Both the position numbers and the translations under genes were made by a program. A stretch of DNA of 64,000 nucleotides, from NCBI GenBank assembly GCA_963705955.1, contig CAVPLH010000006.1, forward strand, positions 620,001-684,000, given 5' to 3'. This document shows positions 25,245 through 33,215 of the stretch, piece by piece; within the stretch, counting starts at the first letter, position 1, and every line of letters begins with the position of its first letter. A model generated the notes under the pieces. That model was not told the DNA's origin and ran no database searches. It worked only from the letters and a program-made list of their open reading frames with translations. The DNA comes from WHSW01 sp963705955 (GTDB lineage: Bacteria > Actinomycetota > Thermoleophilia > Solirubrobacterales > 70-9).

Positions 25245-26096
25245 CTACGGCCAACCCGCGCCCGGCGCCGGCGCAGGCGCCGTCAGCAGACGGCCGGTCC
25301 GTGGTCCGTCGATCATGCTCGCGGGCCCGTTCCATTCGGCAGCGACCATGAACAGGGTCCTTCGATCCTGACCGCCGAGCGCGCACGCGAAGCAACCCCG
25401 GTCGAGCTCGATCGTCTGCAGCACCTCGCCGCCCTCGCGGACGCGGACGCAGCGCATGTTCGGGACGTCCCCGTACCAGACCGCGCGATCCGCGTCGAGG
25501 CAGATCCCGTCGGGGACGCCGTCGTCGAGCTCGGCCCAGACGCGCCGATTCGAGAGGCCGCCGTCGGCCGCGATGTCGAACGCGGTCAGCCTGCGCGCGT
25601 AGGACTCGGCGACGATCAGCGTCGAGTTGTCGGGTGTGACGGCCATGCCGTTCGGGAACGCGAGGTCGTCCGCGACCTGCCGCGCCGCGCCGTCGGGGGT
25701 GACCAGAGCGATCGTTCCGGGGGCGAACTCCTGACCCGCCATGAGGTCGAAGCCGACCCCGTTGACGTAGGCGTTGCCGCGCCCGTCGACGACGATCTCG
25801 TTCCAGCCGCGGTCGGAGAGCCGGGTCAGGTCGGCGTAGGTTGCGAGCGAGCCTCGGTCTCCGCGGCGGAGGAGCAGGTTCTCGGGCCCCGAGACGATCA
25901 GCAGACGCCCATCGGGCAACCAATCGATCGAGAACGGGAGCGTCGTCGGGACGCGGGCGACGACCTCGCTGTCGCCGTCGGGGTCGACGGCGACGATCTC
26001 CTGCGCGCCCCAGTTCGAGAACCAGAGACGGCCGTCGTGCCAGCGAGGCGACTCGCCGCACGCGAGACCGGTGATCAGAACTCGAGGTTCAGGCAC
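25245..26096 (-). CDS. SMP-30/gluconolactonase-like lactonase
   Basis: 283 residues from the GTG at 26096, which has GGAGGA 6 nt upstream. The six-bladed SMP-30 fold shows its metal-site residues: Glu in LACGESPRWHDGRLWF, Asn in GWNEIVVDGRGNAYVN and Asp in NGMAVTPDNSTLIVAES. FDIAADGGLSNRRVWAELDD and DGICLDADRAVWYGDVPN are family blades. Such enzymes hydrolyse sugar lactones or other cyclic esters with a divalent metal. It diverges from the TetR gene at 26187, and two operator-like dyads lie between them, so TetR probably controls it. Confidence 0.9.
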   Translation of the reverse strand: MPEPRVLITGLACGESPRWHDGRLWFSNWGAQEIVAVDPDGDSEVVARVPTTLPFSIDWLPDGRLLIVSGPENLLLRRGDRGSLATYADLTRLSDRGWNEIVVDGRGNAYVNGVGFDLMAGQEFAPGTIALVTPDGAARQVADDLAFPNGMAVTPDNSTLIVAESYARRLTAFDIAADGGLSNRRVWAELDDGVPDGICLDADRAVWYGDVPNMRCVRVREGGEVLQTIELDRGCFACALGGQDRRTLFMVAAEWNGPASMIDGPRTGRLLTAPAPAPGAGWP

Positions 26097-26125
26097 GAAA
26101 TCTCCTCCGGAGGGATGACTGGAGA

Positions 26126-26168
26126 ACTGGACGGTACAGTACCCTAGCACGAGACTGGACTGTCCAGT
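26126..26168. promoter_or_regulatory. two TetR-type operator dyads between the lactonase and tetR
   Basis: ACTGGAC-T-GTCCAGT at 26154-26168 is a perfect 15-bp dyad. A second copy, ACTGGAC-GG-TACAGT at 26126-26140, has the same left arm and an imperfect right arm. Their starts are 28 bp apart, within the 90-bp divergent region. A role as binding sites for the adjacent TetR protein is inferred. Confidence 0.7.
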
Positions 26169-26186
26169 ACGCTGCGGAGCAGGCCA

Positions 26187-26840
26187 ATGAGCGAACGATC
26201 CGTGACGCCCGCCGATTCCCGCGACGAACGGCGCTCGACCCGCAAGCGCGAGGCGATCCTCGAGGCCGCCACGACGGCGTTTCTGCGCAACGGCTACCTG
26301 GGGACGAGCATGGACGAGATCGCCGCGCTCGCCGCCGTCTCGAAGCAGACCGTCTACAAGCACTTCGCCGACAAGAAGCGCCTCTTCTCGGAGATCGTCA
26401 TCGGAACGGTCGACAAGGTCAGCGACCCGGTCCAGAACGAGGTCCTGAGCCTCGACGAGAGCGGCGACGTCGAGGCCGACCTTCGCGACCTGGCCCGCCG
26501 CCAGCTCGCGATGGTGATGCAGCCGAGGCTGCTGCAGCTGCGCCGGCTGGTGATCGGCGAAGCCGGACGCTTCCCGGAGCTCGGCCGCACCTTCTACGAG
26601 CGAGGCCCGCAACGCACGGTCGCCGCGCTGGCCGCCGCCTTCGAGCGGCTCGCCGAGCGCGGCGTCCTCCAACTCGACGACCCGCGGCTCGCCGCCGCAC
26701 ACTTCAACTGGCTGGTGATGTCGGCCCCGATCAATCAGGCGATGCTCCTCGGTGACGATCAGATCCCCGCCCGAGCCGATCTCGACCGCTACGCGGACAG
26801 CGGCGTACGCGCGTTCCTCGCCGCCTACGGCCCGCGCTGA
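26187..26840 (+). CDS. TetR-family transcriptional regulator
   Basis: 217 residues. RKREAILEAATTAFLRNGYL, GTSMDEIAALAAVSKQTVYK and HFADKKRLFSEIV form the complete TetR helix-turn-helix at about 20-70. The C-terminal ligand domain contains LRRLVIGEAGRFPELGRTFY and a WLVMSAPINQAML helix, like the AefR-type C-terminal domain (PF14246 group). It faces the lactonase gene across two operator-like dyads. It also lies just 9 nt before the DUF294 gene, so it may be co-transcribed with 26850-29341. Confidence 0.92.
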   Translation: MSERSVTPADSRDERRSTRKREAILEAATTAFLRNGYLGTSMDEIAALAAVSKQTVYKHFADKKRLFSEIVIGTVDKVSDPVQNEVLSLDESGDVEADLRDLARRQLAMVMQPRLLQLRRLVIGEAGRFPELGRTFYERGPQRTVAALAAAFERLAERGVLQLDDPRLAAAHFNWLVMSAPINQAMLLGDDQIPARADLDRYADSGVRAFLAAYGPR

Positions 26841-26849
26841 CCGCCTCGA

Positions 26850-28685
26850 ATGAAACCGATCGCCGAGTTTCTGAGCCGACACGCTCCATTCGAGGGCGTC
26901 GGCGATGCGGAGCTGGAGCGGATCGCGTCCGACGTCGAGGTCGAGTACTACGCCCCGAACGAGGTCGTCTTCCGCCAGGCGGAGGAGCCGATGCGCCACG
27001 TCCGGGTCGTCCGTACCGGTGCGGTCGAGCTGGTTGACCGCGGGCGGGTGCTCGACCGGCTCGGCGAGGGCGAGCTGTTCGGGCATCCGTCGATGCTCGC
27101 CGGGCTGCCGACCGGGTTCGAGGCTCGTGCCGACGACGACGGGGCGCTCTGCTACCGACTCTCGGCCGAGGACGTCGTTCCCCTGCTCGGCCGGCCGGCC
27201 GGGTTGCGCTACCTGGCGCGCACTCTGCTCGAGCGCCCGAGGCCGGATGCGGCGGCGCTGCCCGCGGGCCACGATCCGAACCACCAGAGAGCATCCCAGC
27301 TCGTCCGCGACCGGCCCGTCGTCTGCGAGCCGAGCGCCTCGGTCCGCGAGGCGGCTCGAAGCATGGCTGAAGCAGGGGCGAGCTCGGCGCTCGTCAGGCT
27401 CGGCGATGAGCGCTTCGGGATCCTCACCGACCACGACCTGCGCGAGCGCGTCGTCGCCGACGGAGTGCCCACCGACGCGCCGGTCACGGCGGCGATGACC
27501 GCGCCCGCGTTCTGCGTCGGGCCCGAGCGGTTCGGCGCCGAGGTGATGCTCGAGATGCTCGACCGCGGCATCCGCCACGTACCGGTGCTGTCGCCGTTCG
27601 GCGAACCGCTCGGCGTGCTCACGGACGTCGACCTGCTTACGACCGAGGCGCGGACGCCGTTCTCGCTCCGGCGTGAGATCGACGAGGCCGCGACCCCTGA
27701 GGAGCTCAGGCGGGCGGCCGAACGGCTGCGGCCCTCGGTCGTCACCTTGCACGACGCGGGTCTCCCACCGGCTCAGATCAGCGGCATCATCGCGGTCGTC
27801 GCCGATGCCCTGACGCGTCGGTTGATCGAGCTGGCGATCGACGACCTCGGCCCGCCTCCGTGCCCACTGAGCTGGCTCGCGCTGGGAAGCCTCGGCCGCC
27901 GCGTGGTCGTGCCGTCGTCCGACGTCGACTCGGCGCTGGCGTTCGACGACGATACGGACGACGACGAGACGCGGGCCTACATGGTGACGCTGGGAGAGCG
28001 GGTCAGCAACGAGTTGGCCGCGCACGGCTTCGCTCCCGACCCGCACGGAGCAACGGCAGGCAGGGATCTGTTCGTGCGCTCGACTCGGTCCTGGCGCCGG
28101 GCGCTCCGCCGTGCGATCGAGGCGCCGACCGAGGACAAGGGTCTGATCCTGCTCTCGTTGATGCTCGACGGCCGGGTGGTCGAGCACATCGGCGACGCGG
28201 GCGACCTGCTCGACGAGCTGCGACACCTCGACCACCGGCCGCGGCTGCGCCACCTGATGCTGAGACTCGCGCTCGCCCATCGTCCGCCGACCGGATTCCT
28301 CCGCGATTTCGTCGTCGAGGACAGCGGTGAGCATCGCGGGCAGCTCGACATCAAGCAGGGAGGGCTGCTGCCGATCATCGATATCGCCCGCTACGCGAGC
28401 TTCGCATCCGGCGCCCGCGCCCTTTCGACCCCGGACCGGTTACGGGTCGCCTCGACCGCGGGCACGCTGGACGGCAAGGCAGCACAAACGCTGGCGGAGG
28501 CGTTCGATCTCTTCTGGCGGCTCCGACTCGAGCACCAGGTCGAGCAGCTGCGACACGGCGTCGAGCCCGACGACTACCTCGACCCGGAGACGCTCAACCC
28601 GCTGACGCGCCGGTATTTGCGCGACGCCTTTCACGCCGTCCGCACGGTGCAGCGCGCGCTCGCCAATCTGCACCGGCTGCCGTGA
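26850..28685 (+). CDS. cNMP-binding / CBS / DUF294 nucleotidyltransferase-like protein
   Basis: 611 residues in three parts. At 1-120 is a cyclic-nucleotide-binding-like domain (APFEGVGDAELERIASDV, LGEGELFGHPSMLAG). At about 145-275 is a CBS pair (CEPSASVREAARSMAEAGAS, FGILTDHDLRERVV, GIRHVPVLSPFGEPLGVLTD). From about 290 is a DUF294/GlnD-like nucleotidyltransferase domain (ALGSLGRRVVVPSSDVDSAL) with its helical DUF294_C tail. Relatives are thought to act as regulators that sense nucleotides; the transferase reaction is unproven. The glycine-serine motif and Asp pair are present. It overlaps the exonuclease gene by 4 nt, an arrangement frequent for this family. Confidence 0.9.
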   Translation: MKPIAEFLSRHAPFEGVGDAELERIASDVEVEYYAPNEVVFRQAEEPMRHVRVVRTGAVELVDRGRVLDRLGEGELFGHPSMLAGLPTGFEARADDDGALCYRLSAEDVVPLLGRPAGLRYLARTLLERPRPDAAALPAGHDPNHQRASQLVRDRPVVCEPSASVREAARSMAEAGASSALVRLGDERFGILTDHDLRERVVADGVPTDAPVTAAMTAPAFCVGPERFGAEVMLEMLDRGIRHVPVLSPFGEPLGVLTDVDLLTTEARTPFSLRREIDEAATPEELRRAAERLRPSVVTLHDAGLPPAQISGIIAVVADALTRRLIELAIDDLGPPPCPLSWLALGSLGRRVVVPSSDVDSALAFDDDTDDDETRAYMVTLGERVSNELAAHGFAPDPHGATAGRDLFVRSTRSWRRALRRAIEAPTEDKGLILLSLMLDGRVVEHIGDAGDLLDELRHLDHRPRLRHLMLRLALAHRPPTGFLRDFVVEDSGEHRGQLDIKQGGLLPIIDIARYASFASGARALSTPDRLRVASTAGTLDGKAAQTLAEAFDLFWRLRLEHQVEQLRHGVEPDDYLDPETLNPLTRRYLRDAFHAVRTVQRALANLHRLP

Positions 28686-29341
28686 TCCGGCTCCCGTTCC
28701 GGCGCCGGTCCGCTGCCGCTTCGGCCTACCGACGGGCGAAGCCGCCGCCGCCATTCACCCCGTGGCGGGAGGCGAGGTTCGCCGTCGTCGACCTCGAGAT
28801 GACCGGGCTCGACCCGAGCCGCGACGAGATCATCTCGTTCGCCGCGGTACCGGTCGAGGGCGGCAAGGTGGTGGCCGGCGGTACGACCACCGCGATCGTC
28901 CGGCCCGAGCGGATGCCGAGCGCGGAGACGATCCGGATCCACGGCCTGCGCCCGGCCGACCTCGCCGACGCGCCGCCGCTGGACGAGGTACGGGACCGAA
29001 TCCTCGAAGCCCTCACCGACCGGATCGTCGTCGCCCATCCAGCCCGGATCGAGCGGGAGTTTCTCTCCGTAGCCCTGAGGCCGGCAGGCGTCCGTCTCGC
29101 GGAGCCGATGATCTGCACGGCGACCCTCGCCGGCCAGGTGCTCGCCGACGGGGTCGGCCGACGCGGCGCGGAGACCCCCCTGTCCGTCGCCGTGGCGGCT
29201 CTCGGCCTCCCGATGGAGGCGCCGCATACCGCCGACGGCGACGCCCTGACGACGGCCCAGCTGTTCATCGCGCTCGCGTCGCGGCTCGATTGGCGCGAGC
29301 CGCAGACGGTCGGCTCGCTCGTCGATCTGTCGCGAGGATGA
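28682..29341 (+). CDS. DEDD-type 3'-5' exonuclease (DnaQ-like)
   Basis: 219 residues, GTG start overlapping the DUF294 stop. FAVVDLEMTGLDPSRDEIIS is the ExoI motif with the DxE pair, and ETIRIHGLRPADL follows as in DnaQ-like nucleases. IVVAHPARIEREFL stands where ExoII normally reads VAHNAxFDxxFL, so Asn is Pro and the metal-ligand Asp is Glu. HTADGDALTTAQLF is the ExoIII DEDDh motif. Such exonucleases fused or linked to DUF294 proteins are common but uncharacterised. Activity may be altered by the Glu replacement. Confidence 0.87.
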   Translation: MIRLPFRRRSAAASAYRRAKPPPPFTPWREARFAVVDLEMTGLDPSRDEIISFAAVPVEGGKVVAGGTTTAIVRPERMPSAETIRIHGLRPADLADAPPLDEVRDRILEALTDRIVVAHPARIEREFLSVALRPAGVRLAEPMICTATLAGQVLADGVGRRGAETPLSVAVAALGLPMEAPHTADGDALTTAQLFIALASRLDWREPQTVGSLVDLSRG

Positions 29342-29446
29342 CGGCCGTGCGGCAACCGAGCGATGAGTTTCCGTTCGATCCTCGGTCTCATGGGTACGTG
29401 TAGTCACGAGGCGTCGGGACCGCCGGCGCCGGAAAGGAGAGCGAGC

Positions 29447-29818
29447 ATGGGACAGCCGGTAGTCCACTTCGAGATCATCGGGAAGGACGGCGACAAGCTG
29501 AAGAGCTACTACGCCGAGCTCTTCGGGTGGGAGATCGATTCCGACAACGAGATGGGCTACGGGGTCGTGCAGCGCGACGGCAACACGAACGCCGACGGCG
29601 CCGGGATCGGCGGCGGCGTCTCGGCCGGCCCGGAAGGCTATGACGGCCACGTCACCTTCTACATCCAGGTCCCCGACGTCGAGGCCGCTCTCGCAAAGGC
29701 GGAGAGCCTCGGCGGGTCGCGGGTGATGGGCCCGGACAAGGTCATGGACGCGCTCGAGATCGGCCTCTTCAACGATCCCGAGGGTCACCTCGTCGGTGTC
29801 GTCACTTCCTCGTCCTGA
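29447..29818 (+). CDS. VOC-family (glyoxalase-like) protein
   Basis: 123 residues from the ATG at 29447, preceded by AAGGAG. VVHFEIIGKDGDKLKSYYAE and LFGWEIDSDNEMGYG form the first beta-alpha-beta-beta-beta module. HVTFYIQVPDVEAALAKAES and LFNDPEGHLVGVV form the second. This is the vicinal oxygen chelate fold of the glyoxalase/bleomycin-resistance superfamily. His and Glu at the expected positions could hold a metal. The substrate is unknown. The ECF sigma gene follows 73 nt later. Confidence 0.87.
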   Translation: MGQPVVHFEIIGKDGDKLKSYYAELFGWEIDSDNEMGYGVVQRDGNTNADGAGIGGGVSAGPEGYDGHVTFYIQVPDVEAALAKAESLGGSRVMGPDKVMDALEIGLFNDPEGHLVGVVTSSS

Positions 29819-29891
29819 CAGGCCGGGTCGCGTCTCGAGGGCTCCACGGCGCGTGGGGACCGCGATCGGGTCGCTGAGCCTCGGAGGGGCG

Positions 29892-31004
29892 ATGAGCGGC
29901 GCCCAGGCAATCCGGGTGGGCCGGGAGGAGGAGCTCCTCGACGCGGCGCGCGGTGGCGACGAAGCCGCCTTCGGCCGGCTGGTCGACGCGTACCGTCGCG
30001 AGCTTCACGCGCACTGCTACCGGATGCTGGGTTCCGTCCACGACGCCGAGGACGCCCTCCAGGAGGCGTTGCTTCGCGCCTGGCGCGGCCTGCCTCGGTT
30101 CGAGGGCCGAAGCTCGCTTCGCTCCTGGCTCTACAAGATCGCGACGAACGCGTGTCTCGATGCGATCGAGAAGCGGCCGAAGCGCGTGCTCCCGGTCGAC
30201 CACGGCCCGTCGACCGATCCCGACGAGGGCGTCGGCGAGCCGCTCGTGGAGTCGGTCTGGGTCGAGCCCTATCCCGACGAGACGCTCGCCGTCGAGGACG
30301 GGTACGCGGCCCCCGAGGCGCGCTACGAGCAGCGCGAGGCGGTCGAGCTCGCGTTCATCGCCGCCCTCCAGCACCTGCCGGCGCGCCAGCGAGCCGTGCT
30401 GATCTCCCGCGAGGTGCTCGGTTTCTCGGCCGCCGAGGTCGCAGACTCGCTCGAGTCGAGCACCGCCTCGGTGAACAGCGCCCTGCAGCGGGCCCGCAAG
30501 ACCGTCGACGAGCGGCTCCCCGAGCAAAGCCAGCAGGCGACCCTGCGCTCGCTCGGCGACGAGCGCCTGCGCGAGATCGTCGAGGACTACATGGACGCGA
30601 TGCAGCGCGGAGACGTCGACACGGTCGTCTCGATGCTCGCCGAGGATGCCGCGTGGTCGATGCCGCCGCTGGCGACCTGGTTCGGCGGTCTCGATCGGGT
30701 CAGGGGCTTCTTGACCGTCGGGCCGCTATCGGGCGAGTGGCGTTGGCGCCACCTTCCAACCCGAGTCAACGGCCAGGCGGCGGTCGCCGTCTACAGCTGG
30801 GACGCGGGGGAGGGCTGCTACCGCCCGTTCGCGCTCGACGTCCTGACCCTCGACGGCGCGCGGATCAAGGAGGTCACCGCGTTCATCACCCGTTCCACGG
30901 AGGGCGAGGGCCGCGACTACTACGCGCGCTGGCCCGATCAGCCCCTCGATCCCGCGCGCGCTGCCGCGTTCGAGCGCTTCGGTCTGCCCGGCCGGCTGGA
31001 CTGA
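29892..31004 (+). CDS. ECF sigma factor with C-terminal SnoaL-like domain
   Basis: 370 residues from the ATG at 29892 behind GGAGGGG. Sigma2: GDEAAFGRLVDAYRRELHAH, MLGSVHDAEDALQEALLRAW and SSLRSWLYKIATNACLDAIE. Sigma4: LPARQRAVLISREVLGFSAA followed by EVADSLESSTASVNSALQRA. A SnoaL/NTF2-like domain occupies residues 240-360 (VEDYMDAMQRGDVDTVVSML). This is the layout of the TIGR02960/SigG-like ECF group, in which the C-terminal domain replaces an anti-sigma factor as the regulator. No anti-sigma gene is next to it, which fits. Confidence 0.92.
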   Translation: MSGAQAIRVGREEELLDAARGGDEAAFGRLVDAYRRELHAHCYRMLGSVHDAEDALQEALLRAWRGLPRFEGRSSLRSWLYKIATNACLDAIEKRPKRVLPVDHGPSTDPDEGVGEPLVESVWVEPYPDETLAVEDGYAAPEARYEQREAVELAFIAALQHLPARQRAVLISREVLGFSAAEVADSLESSTASVNSALQRARKTVDERLPEQSQQATLRSLGDERLREIVEDYMDAMQRGDVDTVVSMLAEDAAWSMPPLATWFGGLDRVRGFLTVGPLSGEWRWRHLPTRVNGQAAVAVYSWDAGEGCYRPFALDVLTLDGARIKEVTAFITRSTEGEGRDYYARWPDQPLDPARAAAFERFGLPGRLD

Positions 31005-31110
31005 CCCTGCCGAGTCCCGCGGCGACCGATGATTTTGCGGACCTCGGCCGGTCTTTATGTCGAACCCTGACGGAGGTACGTTCGGAGTATCTCCGGGGAG
31101 GAGAGACGAG

Positions 31111-31488
31111 ATGTTCGAGAACTCGAAGGCGTTCAGTGGCTTTTCGGTCGACGATGTGCCGCGAGCGAAGCGGTTCTACGAGGAGACCCTCGGGATCAAG
31201 GTTTCGGCGGCGAACGGCTCGCTGTTGCTGCACATCGCCGGCGATCGCGACACGTTCGTCTACCCGAAGCCCGATCACACGCCTGCTTCGTTCACGATCC
31301 TCAACTTCCCGGTCGACGACATCGAGGCGGCGGTCGACGCGTTGGTCGAGCGGGGCGTGCACTTCGAGCACTACGCCGGAACCGAGATCGAGACCGACGA
31401 GCGGGGCATCTTCCGAGGCGGAGGCCCGTACATCGCCTGGTTCAAGGACCCCGCCGGAAACGTCCTCTCGGTGATCCAGGACCGCTGA
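31111..31488 (+). CDS. VOC-family (glyoxalase-like) protein
   Basis: 125 residues from the ATG at 31111 with GGGGAGGAG upstream. FSGFSVDDVPRAKRFYEETL and GIKVSAANGSLLLHIAGDRD give module one; SFTILNFPVDDIEAAVDALV, GRGVHFEHYAG-like text and IAWFKDPAGNVLSVIQDR give module two. It is a typical small VOC protein. It lies about 100 nt after the ECF sigma factor gene, and co-regulation with it is possible because VOC proteins commonly sit beside this ECF group. Confidence 0.87.
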   Translation: MFENSKAFSGFSVDDVPRAKRFYEETLGIKVSAANGSLLLHIAGDRDTFVYPKPDHTPASFTILNFPVDDIEAAVDALVERGVHFEHYAGTEIETDERGIFRGGGPYIAWFKDPAGNVLSVIQDR

Positions 31489-31619
31489 GCTCGCGATCGA
31501 CGGGTCGCGCGCGTCAGCCCGCGGGCCGGTCGCCGACCCAGTGCGGGGGTGGGGCTCACGTTCTCGGGTCCCGGCCCGTTTTACAACCGAACGCCGTCGA
31601 TCCCGGGAGGAACGCCTCG

Positions 31620-32363
31620 ATGAGTCCGAACGCGACCAACGCCAAAGTCCGAGCCACCGCCGTCGGCGATCGAGTCGAAGCCCTCGACTGGGGGGAGCTG
31701 CGGGCCCAGCTGGATGACCGCGGCTTCGCGATCACCGAGCCCGTGATCGAGGCGCGGGAGTGCGACCGGCTCGCCGACCTCTTCGACGGCGGAACCTTCC
31801 GCTCGACGATCGACATGGCCCGCCACCGGTTCGGTGACGGGCGCTACCGCTACTTCGACCACCCGCTGCCGGAGCCGATCGAGGCTCTCCGGACCTCGTT
31901 CTACGGCCGGCTGGCGCCGATTGCGAATGCCTGGGGAGACCTGACCCGCGGCGACGCGCAGAGCTTTCCGCCGACCCACGAGGAGCTGATCGAGCGCTGC
32001 CGGGAGGCCGGCCAGGAGCGCCCGACGCCGCTCATCCTGCGCTACGGCCCGGGCGACTGGAACGCGCTTCACCAGGACCTCTACGGAGACGTCTACTTTC
32101 CATTCCAGGTGCTCACCGTCCTCTCGAGGCCGGGGGCCGACTTCGAAGGCGGAGAGTTCGTCCTCGTCGAGCAGCGCCCGCGCGCCCAGAGCCGGGCCCA
32201 CGTGCTGACCCCGCCCCAGGGCGCGTTCGTGATCTTCCCGACCCACGATCGCCCCAACAAGGGCAAGAACGGCTATCACCGCGTCGGACTGCGCCACGGC
32301 CTCAGCACGGTCACCGAGGGCTCCCGTACCGCTCTCGGGATCATCTTCCACGACGCGAAGTGA
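31620..32363 (+). CDS. 2-oxoglutarate/Fe(II)-dependent oxygenase-like protein
   Basis: The 247-residue protein has NALHQDLYGDVYFPFQVLTV with the HxD iron ligands, GAFVIFPTHDRP as the central strand, GYHRVGLRHGLSTV with the distal His, and SRTALGIIFHDAK with the Arg that binds the 2OG carboxylate. The jelly-roll arrangement matches prolyl-hydroxylase-like 2OG oxygenases (PF13640/PF09859 type). These enzymes hydroxylate or demethylate substrates using O2 and 2-oxoglutarate. There is no signal peptide. The substrate is unknown. Confidence 0.85.
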   Translation: MSPNATNAKVRATAVGDRVEALDWGELRAQLDDRGFAITEPVIEARECDRLADLFDGGTFRSTIDMARHRFGDGRYRYFDHPLPEPIEALRTSFYGRLAPIANAWGDLTRGDAQSFPPTHEELIERCREAGQERPTPLILRYGPGDWNALHQDLYGDVYFPFQVLTVLSRPGADFEGGEFVLVEQRPRAQSRAHVLTPPQGAFVIFPTHDRPNKGKNGYHRVGLRHGLSTVTEGSRTALGIIFHDAK

Positions 32364-32447
32364 GCGGCGATCGGACACGCGCCTCCGTCGCGGGACGGCC
32401 GGCAGCTTTCTCGCGGCCGAAAAGGCGATCGGGTCATCATTGGACGG

Positions 32448-32762
32448 ATGCTGCTGGCGCTGGCGATAGCGGGTCTGTTCGTGCTCCCGGAGCCGTGGCG
32501 CTACGTCGTCCTGCCGGCCGCAGCGCTGATCGAGGTCGTCGAGGTCTATTTCTGGATCCACTTCCTGCGCCGCTACCGGGTCTCGACCGGGGTCGAGGCG
32601 ATGATCGGCGAGCGTGCCGAGGCGATCGACCGCGAGCGGGTGCGCGTCCGCGGCGAGATCTGGAGCGCCCGGAGCGATCGGCCGATCGGCGCCGGCGACG
32701 CGGTTCGGATCTCCGCCGTCGACGGGCTGACGCTGGTCGTCGAGCCCGAGCCCGGCGCGTAA
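32448..32762 (+). CDS. NfeD-like membrane protein (short form)
   Basis: 104 residues: two hydrophobic segments (LLALAIAGLFVLPEPWRYV, VVLPAAALIEVVEVYFWIHF) followed by a soluble OB-fold domain (GVEAMIGERAEAIDRERVRV, RGEIWSARSDRPIGAGDAV, RISAVDGLTLVVEPE). This is the NfeD C-terminal arrangement. NfeD proteins work with SPFH/stomatin proteins in membrane organisation, but no stomatin gene is adjacent. Only one start (ATG 32448) fits. Confidence 0.85.
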   Translation: MLLALAIAGLFVLPEPWRYVVLPAAALIEVVEVYFWIHFLRRYRVSTGVEAMIGERAEAIDRERVRVRGEIWSARSDRPIGAGDAVRISAVDGLTLVVEPEPGA

Positions 32763-32810
32763 CCCACCGACAACACCCGTTCTCGCGGTCCGCAGTAGGC
32801 TGATCTCCGC

Positions 32811-33215
32811 ATGGGCAGGATCGCGACCCTCGTATGCGTCGTCGCGGCGGTTTGCTGCGCGCTCGCAGCGATCGCGGCGGCGACCAGCGAGACGGGCGAC
32901 CGCCACGGCGACAAGATCGTCGGCACGAGGGCCGCCGACACGCTGAAGGGCCTCGCCGGGCACGACCGGCTGATCGGCGGCCGCGGTCGCGACGTGTTGA
33001 TCGGCGGCAAGGGACCGGATGTGCTGCGCGGCGGACGAGGACGCGACTCCTACAACATGCGCGACGGCGTCCAGCTCTCGGCTCCGGGCGACGACCGCAT
33101 CCATGCGCGCGATTCGGTTCGCGACGAGATCAACTGCGGCAGCGGCACGGACGTGGCTTTCGTCGACAGCGAGGAGGACGGGGTGTATGACTGCGAGAAG
33201 GTGATCGCCAGATGA
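32811..33215 (+). CDS. secreted RTX-like calcium-binding protein
   Basis: 134 residues with a signal peptide (MGRIATLVCVVAAVCCALAA, cleavage near AIAAA). Glycine-rich nonapeptides follow (GTRAADTLKGLAGHDRLIGG, RGRDVLIGGKGPDVLRGGRG), the GGxGxDxLx pattern of the RTX parallel beta-roll, which folds on Ca binding. The C-terminal part has two Cys (INCGSGTDVAFVDSEEDG, YDCEKVIAR). The stop overlaps the start of the phospholipase gene by 4 nt, so the two are translationally coupled and may be exported together. Confidence 0.87.
   Translation: MGRIATLVCVVAAVCCALAAIAAATSETGDRHGDKIVGTRAADTLKGLAGHDRLIGGRGRDVLIGGKGPDVLRGGRGRDSYNMRDGVQLSAPGDDRIHARDSVRDEINCGSGTDVAFVDSEEDGVYDCEKVIAR

Noticed and set aside
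25245..28334. A 1029-codon open frame on the minus strand over the tetR and DUF294 genes
   Set aside because: Only its last 283 codons (the lactonase) have domain content and a ribosome-binding site. The rest is the antisense of well-supported genes, Arg/Val-rich as expected from GC-rich shadow frames.
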